From CAXBCP01 sp963974055 (GTDB lineage: Bacteria; Pseudomonadota; Alphaproteobacteria; MPNO01; UBA830): a DNA stretch of 64,000 nucleotides. Where the stretch lies: positions 1 through 64,000 of the forward strand of contig CAXBCP010000005.1 in the NCBI GenBank assembly GCA_963974055.1. The letters are read 5' to 3'. This document shows, piece by piece, positions 1 through 8,973 of this stretch. The position numbers were made by a program, and so were the translations under genes. Numbering within the stretch: the first letter of the stretch is position 1; every line of letters starts with the position of its first letter. The notes beneath the pieces are model-generated. The model searched no databases and had not been told where the DNA came from. It saw nothing but the letters and a program-made list of their open reading frames with translations.

Positions 1-98
1 CCAAAATTACTTCCGATACGAATTCGGCGTAATCGCTGTAACAGGACGCGTTTCCCCCGACGCAACAGGTCAGCGGAAGCCCGATGGCGTGACGGCGC

Positions 99-1286
99 TT
101 AGAGCTTGAACAGCTTGCGGGCCGTTTCGCCGAGAATGTTCCGCTTCTGCTGCTCGTCCAGGAAATCGAGATCCCAGATGACCGACGGGACGTCCATATC
201 GGGCAACGGATAGTTCGACGCGTATATCACCTGGTTGCCGGCATCGATGGATTTCATCGTCATCTGAAGCAGATGGGAATCCCCTGCCTCGAGCGGCTGC
301 GAGGTGAAATACATGTCCCGCATGTATTCGCTGGGCAGTTTCTTCAGGCCGGGGACTTCGGAAGACCGCATGCGGTATTCGGAATCGATCCGCTGGATCA
401 CCCACGTCACCCAGGCAAGCCCGCCTTCCATCCACAGGACGTCGAGTTCGGGAAAACGCTCGTTCATGGCATTGCACAGCCAGTTCACGCAATGCACGAC
501 GTTGTAGAACGGATAGCCGATCGACTGCACGGCAACGAACCGGCTGGGGCTGCCGAAGGTCGGGTCGTCCCAGTCGTACCCGGTGTGGAACGCCAGAACC
601 TTGCCCGCTTCCTGGATGGCGGCATAGGTTTTGGCATAGACGTTTTCGTGCACGGCGTTCTGGCGCACCGAGGTAACCAGAAAACCGACGATGCCGGGGG
701 CATCCTTGAATTCCTGCACGACGCGATAGGCCATTTCGGGGTCGTTGAACGGCAGATAGGCAAACGATTTCAGCCGGTCGGAGCCGGACAGAACCTTTTC
801 GACGAGCCAGCGGTTATAGGCCAGCGCGATCTGCGCCTCGAATTCCGCCTGCGGGTGCATGCCCATCAGCATCATCGGCGTCGGCAGCAGCACGCTGACA
901 TCGACGCCCATGGAATCCATACGCTTCAGTGCAAGCTGCACGTCCCGGTGGTTGCCGTCGGATGTCGTCTTTTCCATCTGACGCAGGGGCTCCCGCGTTA
1001 CACGGCCGCCGACATCCTGATAGCCGACGCGGGAATACGGAAAACCGCGCGATTTGCGCGCCACGCCCAGGGCGGACATCGACAATTGCTTCATCACCGG
1101 GTCTTCGATGTAGTCGAGAAGCTCACGCACGGATTCGGTTTCGTAGTGATGCGAATCCGCATCGACGATGAAAACGTCCTTCAGGCCGCGCTCGTCGCGT
1201 TGCCGGGCCGCATTGGTCAACAGCTTGGCGGTGTCGAAATCGTCGACTTTCAGTGCGTAGATATCGTCGCTTGATGGCAGTTCCAT
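99..1286 (-). CDS. Amidohydrolase family protein (metal-dependent TIM-barrel hydrolase)
   Basis: A 395-residue protein of the amidohydrolase-2 superfamily, which includes decarboxylases and hydrolases such as ACMS decarboxylase relatives. The N-terminal beta strand carries a metal-binding-type motif VDADSHHYE (residues 41-49), and a second probable ligand, His234, lies in AFHTGYDW. The usual C-terminal GSDYPH-type motif appears as ASNYPLPD. Length fits the family. The start is supported by AGAGGAAA a few bases upstream of ATG. It lies 41 bp downstream of a decarboxylase-like gene on the same strand and is probably co-transcribed with it. The substrate cannot be inferred; an aromatic or heteroaromatic acid is likely from context. 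Confidence 0.85.
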   Translation of the reverse strand: MELPSSDDIYALKVDDFDTAKLLTNAARQRDERGLKDVFIVDADSHHYETESVRELLDYIEDPVMKQLSMSALGVARKSRGFPYSRVGYQDVGGRVTREPLRQMEKTTSDGNHRDVQLALKRMDSMGVDVSVLLPTPMMLMGMHPQAEFEAQIALAYNRWLVEKVLSGSDRLKSFAYLPFNDPEMAYRVVQEFKDAPGIVGFLVTSVRQNAVHENVYAKTYAAIQEAGKVLAFHTGYDWDDPTFGSPSRFVAVQSIGYPFYNVVHCVNWLCNAMNERFPELDVLWMEGGLAWVTWVIQRIDSEYRMRSSEVPGLKKLPSEYMRDMYFTSQPLEAGDSHLLQMTMKSIDAGNQVIYASNYPLPDMDVPSVIWDLDFLDEQQKRNILGETARKLFKL

Positions 1287-1327
1287 CGGGTTTCCTCTTC
1301 GTTACGTCGCGCTCTTCAGGCGTGTTT

Positions 1328-2323
1328 TCAGATCTTGGATATATCGAACGTTGACGGCGCAAACAGATCTTCCGGCGTCAGCAGCCTTTCGGACAGGCCG
1401 TGGCTGTGCGAATACCGGGCCAGCGCTTCGATTTCGTGGCGGCATTCCTCGACACCGTAACGCCAGAAATCGTTGCCCATCAGTTCGATCGTATCGCGCC
1501 GCTCGGCATCCACCCAGGGCAGCGCAACGCTGAGCGCCGCCGTCTTCGCCAGATCCTCGTATGCGATGTCGCGCGACTGCAGCAGCGCCTTGTACAGGCT
1601 GCCCGCCAGCCACGGATAGGCTTCGTGCATATCCTTCCGCAGCCCCATCAGGTGCATGATCGGGAACATCTTTGTCTTGCGGTAATATTCCTTCTCGACC
1701 TCACGGAAATTGGGCCACAGGCGGTCGATATTCGGCTTTCCGAGGTTGAAGCTCGACGGCGCGCGGGCCGTCATCAGGGCATCGAGTTCGCCCGCCTCGA
1801 ACATTTCCACCAGGGTGCGGTCCTGCGGAATCGCCTGCAGGTCGAGCCCGGCAGGCGCCTCGAACGGGGTCCGCTCGTCGCGCCCCGCTTCTTCCTGGCC
1901 GCCCGACCGCCAGTGAATTTCTTCCGGCTTGATACCGTATTCGTCTTCGAGAATACCCCGCATCCAGACCGGCGCGGTCATCTGGTATTCGGGCAGCCCG
2001 ACAAGCTTGCCGCGCAGGTCTTCCGGCTTGGTGATCCCGCGGTCGGTACGGATATAGAACCCGGAATGGCGGAATACACGGCTGACAAAAGCGGGGATGC
2101 CGACATAGTCGGCCTTGTTCTGCGATGTGACGCGCATATGGCTGGAAAACGACAATTCGCAGCAATCGAACTCGGCATAGCGGAACGCCCTGAAAAACAC
2201 TTCTTCGGGTTCCATCGGAATAAAGGTGACGTCGCACCCTTCGACCTGAACGCGGCCGTCCTTGATCGCTGCAACGCGGTCCATGTCGCCTGCCGCGATC
2301 GTGATGGGAATGTTTTTTGCCAT
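1328..2323 (-). CDS. 4,5-dihydroxyphthalate decarboxylase-like / periplasmic-binding-fold protein
   Basis: About 331 residues with no signal peptide. It resembles the 4,5-dihydroxyphthalate decarboxylase group, which has a type-2 periplasmic-binding fold but acts in the cytoplasm. Recognisable segments are the N-terminal ITIAAGDMDRV strand, ELSFSSHMR, the PEDLRGKLVGLPEY segment typical of PBP2 domains, and ALMTARAPSSF. I chose ATG at 2323, preceded by AGGGG with 8 nt spacing, over an upstream TTG at 2329. It pairs with the amidohydrolase immediately downstream, an arrangement found in aromatic-acid degradation clusters. Decarboxylase activity is inferred from family only. Confidence 0.75.
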   Translation of the reverse strand: MAKNIPITIAAGDMDRVAAIKDGRVQVEGCDVTFIPMEPEEVFFRAFRYAEFDCCELSFSSHMRVTSQNKADYVGIPAFVSRVFRHSGFYIRTDRGITKPEDLRGKLVGLPEYQMTAPVWMRGILEDEYGIKPEEIHWRSGGQEEAGRDERTPFEAPAGLDLQAIPQDRTLVEMFEAGELDALMTARAPSSFNLGKPNIDRLWPNFREVEKEYYRKTKMFPIMHLMGLRKDMHEAYPWLAGSLYKALLQSRDIAYEDLAKTAALSVALPWVDAERRDTIELMGNDFWRYGVEECRHEIEALARYSHSHGLSERLLTPEDLFAPSTFDISKI

Positions 2324-2704
2324 TATCAAGCCCCTGTCTGGTGTTCTTCTTTATCGTTCAGCCGAGTGAAATGCCGTTCATAAGACATCTAACCATCTGC
2401 ATTCTAGATCGGCGTCCTCATCCGTGCCAGCCTCGTTCGGGGTGGCGGCCCAACAAAAATGGATTGCTCTTCAGGGAATACCCAAATCGCGGCGAAAACG
2501 CCACGGGGCCGATTCCCCGGCGCCGGCCGTCGCTTCCCTTCCGGGCGAAGAAGGGAACTGCCCGGAACTATTTTTCCCGCGCCGAGTTGCTATGTAACAA
2601 TCCGCCACCCATCTTCATCCGACCGGTACGGAACACGGCGAAACGCCGGAAACAAGACCGTCCGTCCGTCGCGGCACAACCAAGCAGAAAGTATCTCCAA
2701 GCGT
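2324..2704. other. Divergent intergenic region
   Basis: About 380 bases between two divergently transcribed genes. It should contain the promoters of the decarboxylase-like gene (minus) and the DUF748 gene (plus). The frame of the plus-strand gene stays open back to 2459, but the encoded extension is Arg/Ser/Pro-rich and lacks family features. I see no convincing operator or RNA. Confidence 0.4.
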
Positions 2705-5700
2705 ATGCCTGCCCCGTCCGAAAACAAACCCCAGCCCCCTGCCCGGCGCCGCAAATGGCTGCGCCGCGGGGGGGTTTCGCTGCTCGCCGTTGCCGTCCTT
2801 CTCGGTATCGCCGTCGCGCTGCTGCCGACGATCGCCGGTTGGCAGATAAAATCCCGACTCGCGGCGCTCGGCGCCCAGTCGGTCAAGGTGGAAGGCCTGT
2901 ATATCAATCCGGCGACCGGTCATATATCGGTCGACCGCTTTGCCTCCGTCGGTCCGGACGGCGAGGACATCTCCGTCGGGGCGACGAGCCTGACGATCAG
3001 CCTGCCGGCCCTCGCCCGCCGTCGCATCGCCATTCGGGAACTGTCCGTCGCCGACGCGGATATCGACCTGCGCCTCGATAACGGCGGAATTTGGTCGGTC
3101 GGCGGATTCTCCATCGAAATCGCCAGCGACGAAGCGAAACAGAAACCGGATACGCCGTGGCAGCTCGAAGCGACCGATATCGCCGTCGACAACAGCCGCA
3201 TGACCCTCGCCATCGGCGAGACGCTTCAGATCGCGATGGTCGAGAAACTTCGGGTCGACAACCTGTCGTCACTCCGGCCGGACACGCCCGCCACGATAGA
3301 TCTGACCGCACAGGCGGCGGACGGCACGATCCGGATACAGGGCCAGGCCTTTCCGTTCGCGGAACTGCCCAACCTGGCCCTGAAAATGAACGTGGCCTCG
3401 ATCGACCTGAACGCTCTCAAAAGCCTGATTGCCGCCGGCCGGATAAAGGATATTGCCGGTATCGCAGCGCTCAGCGGCGACCTGACAGCGGGTATGAGCA
3501 AATCGGGCGGCGCCGCCGTCACCTATACCGGCTCCGCGACGCTGTCCGAAGCGAGTACCGACACCGCGCTGTTCCGCACCCGGTCGACTGACCTGTCGTG
3601 GAACGGTGCCGCCCGTATCGCCTTCGCGAGCCCCGATTCAGAAACCGACGCGCCGCCCGATATCCGCCTCGACGGCGTTGCCGCCGCCGCCGCGTTCAGA
3701 TTCCGGAACAAGACGACAGGCATGACCCTGGCGGCCGAGACGGCAATATTCGATTTTTCGAAAACCGGCATGACGCTGCAAACGAAACCTGCCGGAAATT
3801 CGGCAACGAAAGTTACCGGTCACCTGAACGCACGCCTGACCGGCGCGCTTTTGGAACAGCGCGATTCCGGCCTGAAGGTCGCGCCGCGCCGGCTCACCAT
3901 CGACGGAAACGTCGACCTGACCCTGCCGGCGAAGACAGCGGCGTTTTCGGCCCTGCTGTCGGGAACGGTCGACACCGATGCGCTGGAGGGCACGCTTGCC
4001 TCCGCCGGGATCGATGCGTTGTCGGCATCGGGGCTTCGGCTGACCTATGACGATGCGCGCGTCGAGATCAGCGCCACGGGGGGTATTTCCGTCAAGGCGA
4101 ATGCGGGGCTCGGCGTTACCGGCCTGAAGCTCGACGCCCCCCGGTTCGGCGTCTCCGCACGCGCCGGGAAGATAAGCGGCGTCGGCCAGAAAATCGCCTT
4201 CGACCGTGCCGATAACGGCGCCATCGGGCTGTCGCTGTCGGGGCCGTTTACGGCCGAAGACGTCACCGCGAACGGCGCCGACACACGCTGGCGCGCCGGT
4301 CAGAAGAACCTTTCCTGGAACGGCCGGATCGCCGTCTCGGGCACCGGCGGCAAGAACGGCAGTTCGGGAAAACTGTCGGTCGCCGGCGACGCCGCCATGA
4401 GCGGGATGACGGCAACGCTGAACCCCGGGGACGGGCCGAACGCCTATGGGATCGAACTGCAGCGCGCAGAGCTGAAGGAACTGTCCATCGAAGACGGCAG
4501 GATGGGCATGACGACCGCCGCGTTCGCCGGGATGTCCGCATCGGGCGAAGCGGAGGCATCGTCCCTGCCCCAGGTACGACTGAAAAGCCTGCGCCTTTCG
4601 GGCCTGGTCTCGGACGACAGGGACGGGATCGCGGTCGACACCCTGCGCGCCTCCGGCCTGAACGGGCGCCTGACGAAGTCCGAAGCCGGGACCGTCCGGT
4701 TTCCGGAGATCGGCGCCGAAAAAACGCCCGCCGAAAAAACGCCGTCCGCCGGGGCGACGCCCGCCCCCGGCGTATCCGCCGCAGCCCCCGCGATCCGCAT
4801 CGGCGAAGCGACCCTGACCGACAGCAGCCTTGAGTTCATCGACGAGGCGGTGACGCCCGCGTTCTCCATTGCGACATCGCGGCTGCAGGCCTCGCTGAAG
4901 AATTTCGACTCCGCGAAACCCGACAGCGATGCCGACATCCGCCTGCTCGTCGGGCTCGGGAAATACGGCCGGCTCGATATGTCGGGCACGCTGAAGCCGC
5001 GCTTCGAAACGATTACCGCGGATATCGGTATCGGCTTCAAGGACATGGAGCTGTTCAAGTTCAATTCATTCATCGCCCCCGCGATCAAGCATTCGGTACG
5101 CCAGGGCCGTGCGGACGGGGACATCGACCTCGCGCTCCGCGACGACGTCATCAAGGCGTCGACATCGCTGGTGGTCAGCCGGCTGGAGGTCAGGCCGCTG
5201 CCCGCCGCGGCGTCCGCTTCCACGGGGAAGACACCCGCGGGCGCGGGCCCGCCGATGGAAACGGCCATCAACCTGCTGCAGAACGACAAGGGCGTGATGA
5301 AGCTCTCGATCCCGATATCGGGTTCGCTGAACGATCCCCAATTCGATCTCAGCAATGCGATCGGCCAGGCAATCGCCGGGGCGATGCAGAAAACGATCCT
5401 GACTGCGGTCAGGATCGCGTTCCCGCTCGGAACGGTGGTCGCGATCCTGGACAGCGTCGGCAATCCGAAGATCAGGATCAAGCCGATCGAATTCCCGGCG
5501 GGCACCACGGAGCTGACGCCGGCGCTCAAAAACCGCGTTGCGGAAATCGCCGCCTATCTGAAGAAGAAAACCGACGACACGCCGTCCGTCTGCGGCCCGG
5601 CGACGGCGGCAGACCTTGCGGCGCTGCGGAAAACCAACCCGAAGGCGGATACCGCCGCGGCGGTCAAAACCGCGGAAGCCCGCATCCGGTCGGTACGCGA

Positions 5701-5812
5701 CGCACTGGTCGCGACGCACGGTATTCCGGCCAGGAGAATTTTCGTCTGCGCGCCGGAATATTCCGACGCGCCGGGGCTGGCGCCGCAGATCACCGTCGGC
5801 CAGAAGGACTGA
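2705..5812 (+). CDS. DUF748 / AsmA-like large envelope protein
   Basis: About 1035 residues. A short basic N-terminus is followed by one transmembrane segment (roughly residues 22-41) and a very long periplasmic region of repeated beta-strand-rich AsmA-like units. A DUF748-type C-terminal half includes the region around MELFKFNSFIAP and a predicted helix near IGQAIAGAMQKTI. The last ~130 residues resemble an OmpA-like peptidoglycan-associated fold (IEFPAGTTELTPALK), with two Cys residues that could form a disulfide. AsmA-like proteins bridge the inner and outer membranes and are linked to lipid transport or outer-membrane homeostasis. The start at 2705 was chosen because the membrane anchor follows it directly. 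Confidence 0.8.
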   Translation: MPAPSENKPQPPARRRKWLRRGGVSLLAVAVLLGIAVALLPTIAGWQIKSRLAALGAQSVKVEGLYINPATGHISVDRFASVGPDGEDISVGATSLTISLPALARRRIAIRELSVADADIDLRLDNGGIWSVGGFSIEIASDEAKQKPDTPWQLEATDIAVDNSRMTLAIGETLQIAMVEKLRVDNLSSLRPDTPATIDLTAQAADGTIRIQGQAFPFAELPNLALKMNVASIDLNALKSLIAAGRIKDIAGIAALSGDLTAGMSKSGGAAVTYTGSATLSEASTDTALFRTRSTDLSWNGAARIAFASPDSETDAPPDIRLDGVAAAAAFRFRNKTTGMTLAAETAIFDFSKTGMTLQTKPAGNSATKVTGHLNARLTGALLEQRDSGLKVAPRRLTIDGNVDLTLPAKTAAFSALLSGTVDTDALEGTLASAGIDALSASGLRLTYDDARVEISATGGISVKANAGLGVTGLKLDAPRFGVSARAGKISGVGQKIAFDRADNGAIGLSLSGPFTAEDVTANGADTRWRAGQKNLSWNGRIAVSGTGGKNGSSGKLSVAGDAAMSGMTATLNPGDGPNAYGIELQRAELKELSIEDGRMGMTTAAFAGMSASGEAEASSLPQVRLKSLRLSGLVSDDRDGIAVDTLRASGLNGRLTKSEAGTVRFPEIGAEKTPAEKTPSAGATPAPGVSAAAPAIRIGEATLTDSSLEFIDEAVTPAFSIATSRLQASLKNFDSAKPDSDADIRLLVGLGKYGRLDMSGTLKPRFETITADIGIGFKDMELFKFNSFIAPAIKHSVRQGRADGDIDLALRDDVIKASTSLVVSRLEVRPLPAAASASTGKTPAGAGPPMETAINLLQNDKGVMKLSIPISGSLNDPQFDLSNAIGQAIAGAMQKTILTAVRIAFPLGTVVAILDSVGNPKIRIKPIEFPAGTTELTPALKNRVAEIAAYLKKKTDDTPSVCGPATAADLAALRKTNPKADTAAAVKTAEARIRSVRDALVATHGIPARRIFVCAPEYSDAPGLAPQITVGQKD

Positions 5813-5829
5813 CGCCGGGACCTGCCTGT

Positions 5830-6864
5830 TCAGCCCAGCCTTTCGGCAGCCGTCATCATTTCTTGCCAGGCTTCGTCATTGATGTCGATCCCGTCCGCCT
5901 GACGCTCGGCGGTGCGGGCGCGTTCGCTGTCGCCGGCGACGACGACCTGGCTTTCCGGGTCCGCCGGGCGGGCGGATTTGACATAGGCGACCGTCTCGTC
6001 GATTTCCGCCCGCAGCCAGTCCATATCGACCAGCCGCGCGGGATCGACCAGGATCGCGAACATGTTGTTGACGATGGAATGACGGCGCGGGTTCCCGGGC
6101 TGGATCGTGCCGCCGCCCGACAGACCGCCGCCGAGAAGTTCGCACATCAGCGCGAGGCCGGAGCCCTTATGCGCGCCGAAGGGCAACAGCGCCCCGCGCG
6201 GGTCCTGATACATCACCCCGGGATCCGTGGTCGGTCTGCCGCCGGCATCGATCAGCAGGCCCTCGCCCAGTTGTTCGCCTTTGGACATCGCGACGCGCGC
6301 CTTGCCGAGGGCGATCCGGCTGGTCGCCATATCGAGCAATGTCGGCGGTGTCTTTGCCGTACCGGGTACGGCGATGCAGACCGGGTTGGTGACGAAACGC
6401 GCCTCGCCGCCGCCCCACGGCGCGACCGAGGGCGCATGATCGGTCACGTTGACGAAATGCAGCGAGACGAGGTCGTGCGCCATCGCGATCTCGCCGTAAG
6501 CGCCGACCCGGCCGATATGATGCGCATTCCGCAATGTCATCAGGACAACGCCGGTATCGCGGCAGCGTTCGGCGGCGGCCTCCATCGCCTCGCCGCCGAC
6601 GCGGCGCCCGAACCCGCGGCGGCCGTCGAACATCAGGATCGCGCCGTCGTCTTTCGCCAGCTCGACCGCCGTGCCGGGTTTGAGCAGGTCTTCCTCGAAA
6701 TGGCGGATATACGTGGCGACCAGCCCGACGCCATGGCTGTCATGGCCCATCAGGTTCGCCTTCACCAGCGACGCCGCGACGAGCGCCGCTTCCTCGGGCG
6801 GGCTTCCCATGCGCCGGAATATGGTCGCCACCGTGTCGGTCAGCCTGTCCGCCTGGATCAGCAT
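5830..6864 (-). CDS. Ldh family oxidoreductase (malate/L-lactate/ureidoglycolate dehydrogenase fold)
   Basis: A 344-residue NAD(P)-dependent dehydrogenase of the non-Rossmann Ldh/MDH family. Typical segments are LVKANLMGHDSHGV with the conserved catalytic His, RNAHHIGRVGAYGE, VTNPVCIAVPG, LDMATSRIALGK and LPFGAHKGSGLALMCELL. Family members reduce or oxidise 2-oxo/2-hydroxy acids such as malate, sulfolactate or ureidoglycolate. GGAGAA lies just upstream of the ATG. It sits 12 bp downstream of a DadA-like oxidase on the same strand, suggesting a two-gene operon acting on an amino acid or hydroxy acid. The substrate is not resolvable. Confidence 0.88.
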   Translation of the reverse strand: MLIQADRLTDTVATIFRRMGSPPEEAALVAASLVKANLMGHDSHGVGLVATYIRHFEEDLLKPGTAVELAKDDGAILMFDGRRGFGRRVGGEAMEAAAERCRDTGVVLMTLRNAHHIGRVGAYGEIAMAHDLVSLHFVNVTDHAPSVAPWGGGEARFVTNPVCIAVPGTAKTPPTLLDMATSRIALGKARVAMSKGEQLGEGLLIDAGGRPTTDPGVMYQDPRGALLPFGAHKGSGLALMCELLGGGLSGGGTIQPGNPRRHSIVNNMFAILVDPARLVDMDWLRAEIDETVAYVKSARPADPESQVVVAGDSERARTAERQADGIDINDEAWQEMMTAAERLG

Positions 6865-6876
6865 TCGGGTTCTCCG

Positions 6877-8136
6877 TCAGAAACGTCCGGCGCGGAACGG
6901 CGCAAGATCGACGTCGGGCGTCCGGCCGGCGGCGAGATCGGCGATCAGTTTGCCGGTCACCGCCCCCATGGTCAGCCCGAGATGCCCGTGTCCGAAGGCG
7001 AGATAAACGTCCTTCCGGCCCGGCGCTTTTCCGATTACCGGCAGGCTGTCGGGGTGAGACGGCCGGTAGCCCATCCAGCGTTCCGCGCCGGCGAGATTCA
7101 GCCCCGGCACAAAGGGCGCGGCCAGTTCGCCCAGGATGTCCGCCCGGTTCCAGTACGGCGGCAGGTCGAGCCCGGCGAATTCCGCCGTGCCGACAAGGCG
7201 CAGCCCGCCGGTCATGGGCACGACCGCGAAACGGTGATCCCCGACGATGACCGGCCGGCGCATCTCGACCCCCGGATCGGGCAGCCACAGGTGATATCCG
7301 CGCTCGGTATCGAGCGGCACGCGGGTGCCCGCCGCCTTTGCGAAGGGCTTCGAAAACGCCCCGGCGGCAATGACCAGCGCCTCGACATCCTGCGGTCCCG
7401 CCGCCGTTTCGAGGCGGGACGGTTCGCCGTCATCGCCGGTCGCGATTCCCGTGACGTTCGCTTTCAGGAACGCGCCGCCATTGCGCCGGAAATGCTCGAA
7501 CAGCTTCTCCGACAGGTGCAGCGGATGAGTGAGCGAATTGGCGTTCGGCGTGAACACGCCGCGATAGAGGTCGTGCGACAGGGCCGGTTCGAGCTGGCGC
7601 ATTTCCTCGACGGTCAGGTCTTCGAGCAGCGAGCCCCGGCGGCGGCGCAGCTCGTGGGTCGGCTGCGCCGCGTCCCACGCCTCTTTCCGGCGATAGACGT
7701 GCAATTCGCCCGACTGGCGCCAGATATCCTGGGCGCTCGCCGCCCGGATCAGCTCGAGCCACGCCTCGTTCGACCGGTCGAGCAGCGAAGCGAGAGCTAT
7801 GGAAATGCGCTCGACGCTGTCCGGCCGCGCGGCGCGGACGAACTGCAGCAGCCACGGCGCGATGCGGTGTAGATAGCGCCAGCGGACGACCAGCGGGCCG
7901 CCCGGATCGAGCAGCATGCGCGGCACCTTGCCGAGAATGCCCGGCGTCGCGATCGGCACCACCGCGTCGATCTGGATCAGCCCGGCATTGCCGAAGGACG
8001 TCCCCGTCCCCGGGTCCATGCGGTCGACCAGCGTGACCGCGTGGCCGTCGCGCTGCAGCGAAACGGCGCAGCAAAGGCCCACGACGCCGGCCCCAAGAAC
8101 GGTAAAATGCTGTTTTTTATCAAGGGCTTCCGACAT
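6877..8136 (-). CDS. FAD-dependent amino-acid oxidase/dehydrogenase (DadA/DAAO family)
   Basis: About 419 residues. The N-terminal FAD-binding Rossmann motif is VLGAGVVGLCCAVSLQRDGH, with the ribose-binding acidic region LVDRMDPGTGTSFGNAG. A C-terminal G-H-G-H-L-G-L-T segment is typical of DadA and related oxidases. It is predicted to deaminate a D-amino acid or oxidise a secondary amine and pass electrons to the quinone pool. I chose ATG at 8136 because an AAAGAAG ribosome-binding site sits 8 nt upstream; an in-frame start at 8196 adds an unconserved leader. It is transcribed with the Ldh-type dehydrogenase downstream. Confidence 0.87.
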   Translation of the reverse strand: MSEALDKKQHFTVLGAGVVGLCCAVSLQRDGHAVTLVDRMDPGTGTSFGNAGLIQIDAVVPIATPGILGKVPRMLLDPGGPLVVRWRYLHRIAPWLLQFVRAARPDSVERISIALASLLDRSNEAWLELIRAASAQDIWRQSGELHVYRRKEAWDAAQPTHELRRRRGSLLEDLTVEEMRQLEPALSHDLYRGVFTPNANSLTHPLHLSEKLFEHFRRNGGAFLKANVTGIATGDDGEPSRLETAAGPQDVEALVIAAGAFSKPFAKAAGTRVPLDTERGYHLWLPDPGVEMRRPVIVGDHRFAVVPMTGGLRLVGTAEFAGLDLPPYWNRADILGELAAPFVPGLNLAGAERWMGYRPSHPDSLPVIGKAPGRKDVYLAFGHGHLGLTMGAVTGKLIADLAAGRTPDVDLAPFRAGRF

Positions 8137-8219
8137 CGATTCAACTTCTTTGCTAGGTTTGCGCTGAAAATGCCCATATATCCGGGTGAAGTCCAACCGG
8201 TAAAAGGTAGAGTAACAGT

Positions 8220-8879
8220 ATGGATATCACCGCATTGATCGCCCTGTCGATGGGCGCCGCCTGGGCCAGCGGCCTGAACCTCTACGCCGCCTGCGCCGTT
8301 CTCGGCCTGATGGGCGCGACCGGGTCGATGGAGCTGCCGGCCGGCATGCAGATGCTCGAAAATCCCTGGGTGATCGCCGCCGCCGGCGCGATGTACGTGG
8401 TCGAGTTCTTTGCCGACAAGATACCGGGCGTCGATTCCGCCTGGGATACGATTCATTCCTTTATCCGCATCCCCGCCGGCGCCGTGCTCGCGGCGACCGT
8501 CTTCGCCGATGCGAGCTCCGCCGAGATGCTGTTTGCCGGCGCCGGCGGCGGCGTGCTGTCCGCGGCGTCGCACACGATGAAGGCCGGGACGCGGCTGCTG
8601 ATCAACACCTCGCCCGAGCCGTTCTCCAACTGGACGGCCTCGGTCGCCGAAGACGCAACGGTGATCGGCGGCCTGTGGCTTGCACTGGCCCACCCGGCCG
8701 TGTTCATCGGCCTGCTGGTCGTGTTCATTCTGCTCGCCATCTGGCTGATCCCGAAAATGTGGCGCGCGATCCGGACCCTGTTCCGCAAAATCGCGAAACT
8801 GTTCGGACGGGAAACCGCCGAAGTCCCGCCGCTCGAAGGCGTGCGCGTAACCCTCGGGCGCAAGTCGATCGACGGCTGA
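8220..8879 (+). CDS. DUF4126 family membrane protein
   Basis: A 219-residue integral membrane protein resembling the DUF4126 family. It begins LIALSMGAAWASGLNLYAA, has an ADKIPGVDSAWDTIHSFIRIPAG segment characteristic of the family, then glycine/alanine-rich membrane segments and a basic C-terminal tail. The function is not established for the family. It is divergent from the DadA-like oxidase and has only a weak ribosome-binding site. Confidence 0.78.
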   Translation: MDITALIALSMGAAWASGLNLYAACAVLGLMGATGSMELPAGMQMLENPWVIAAAGAMYVVEFFADKIPGVDSAWDTIHSFIRIPAGAVLAATVFADASSAEMLFAGAGGGVLSAASHTMKAGTRLLINTSPEPFSNWTASVAEDATVIGGLWLALAHPAVFIGLLVVFILLAIWLIPKMWRAIRTLFRKIAKLFGRETAEVPPLEGVRVTLGRKSIDG

Positions 8880-8973
8880 CCGGGGGAACGCCCGGCTGGT
8901 TTTGCCGCCTCTGGCACTGCCCCGGCGGCGGTGATAAACTCGAATCGATGGCGCACTAACGGAGTTTTTATCC

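Noticed and set aside
1..98. Possible gene end at the left edge
   Set aside because: No frame with supportable coding features; only a likely intergenic or 3' region after the amidohydrolase.
2459..2704. N-terminal extension of the DUF748 protein
   Set aside because: Arg/Ser/Pro-rich with no family features; the membrane anchor follows ATG 2705.
5863..7872. 669-residue plus-strand open frame
   Set aside because: Antisense to the Ldh and DadA-like genes; Arg/Gln/His-rich composition typical of a shadow frame in G+C-rich DNA.
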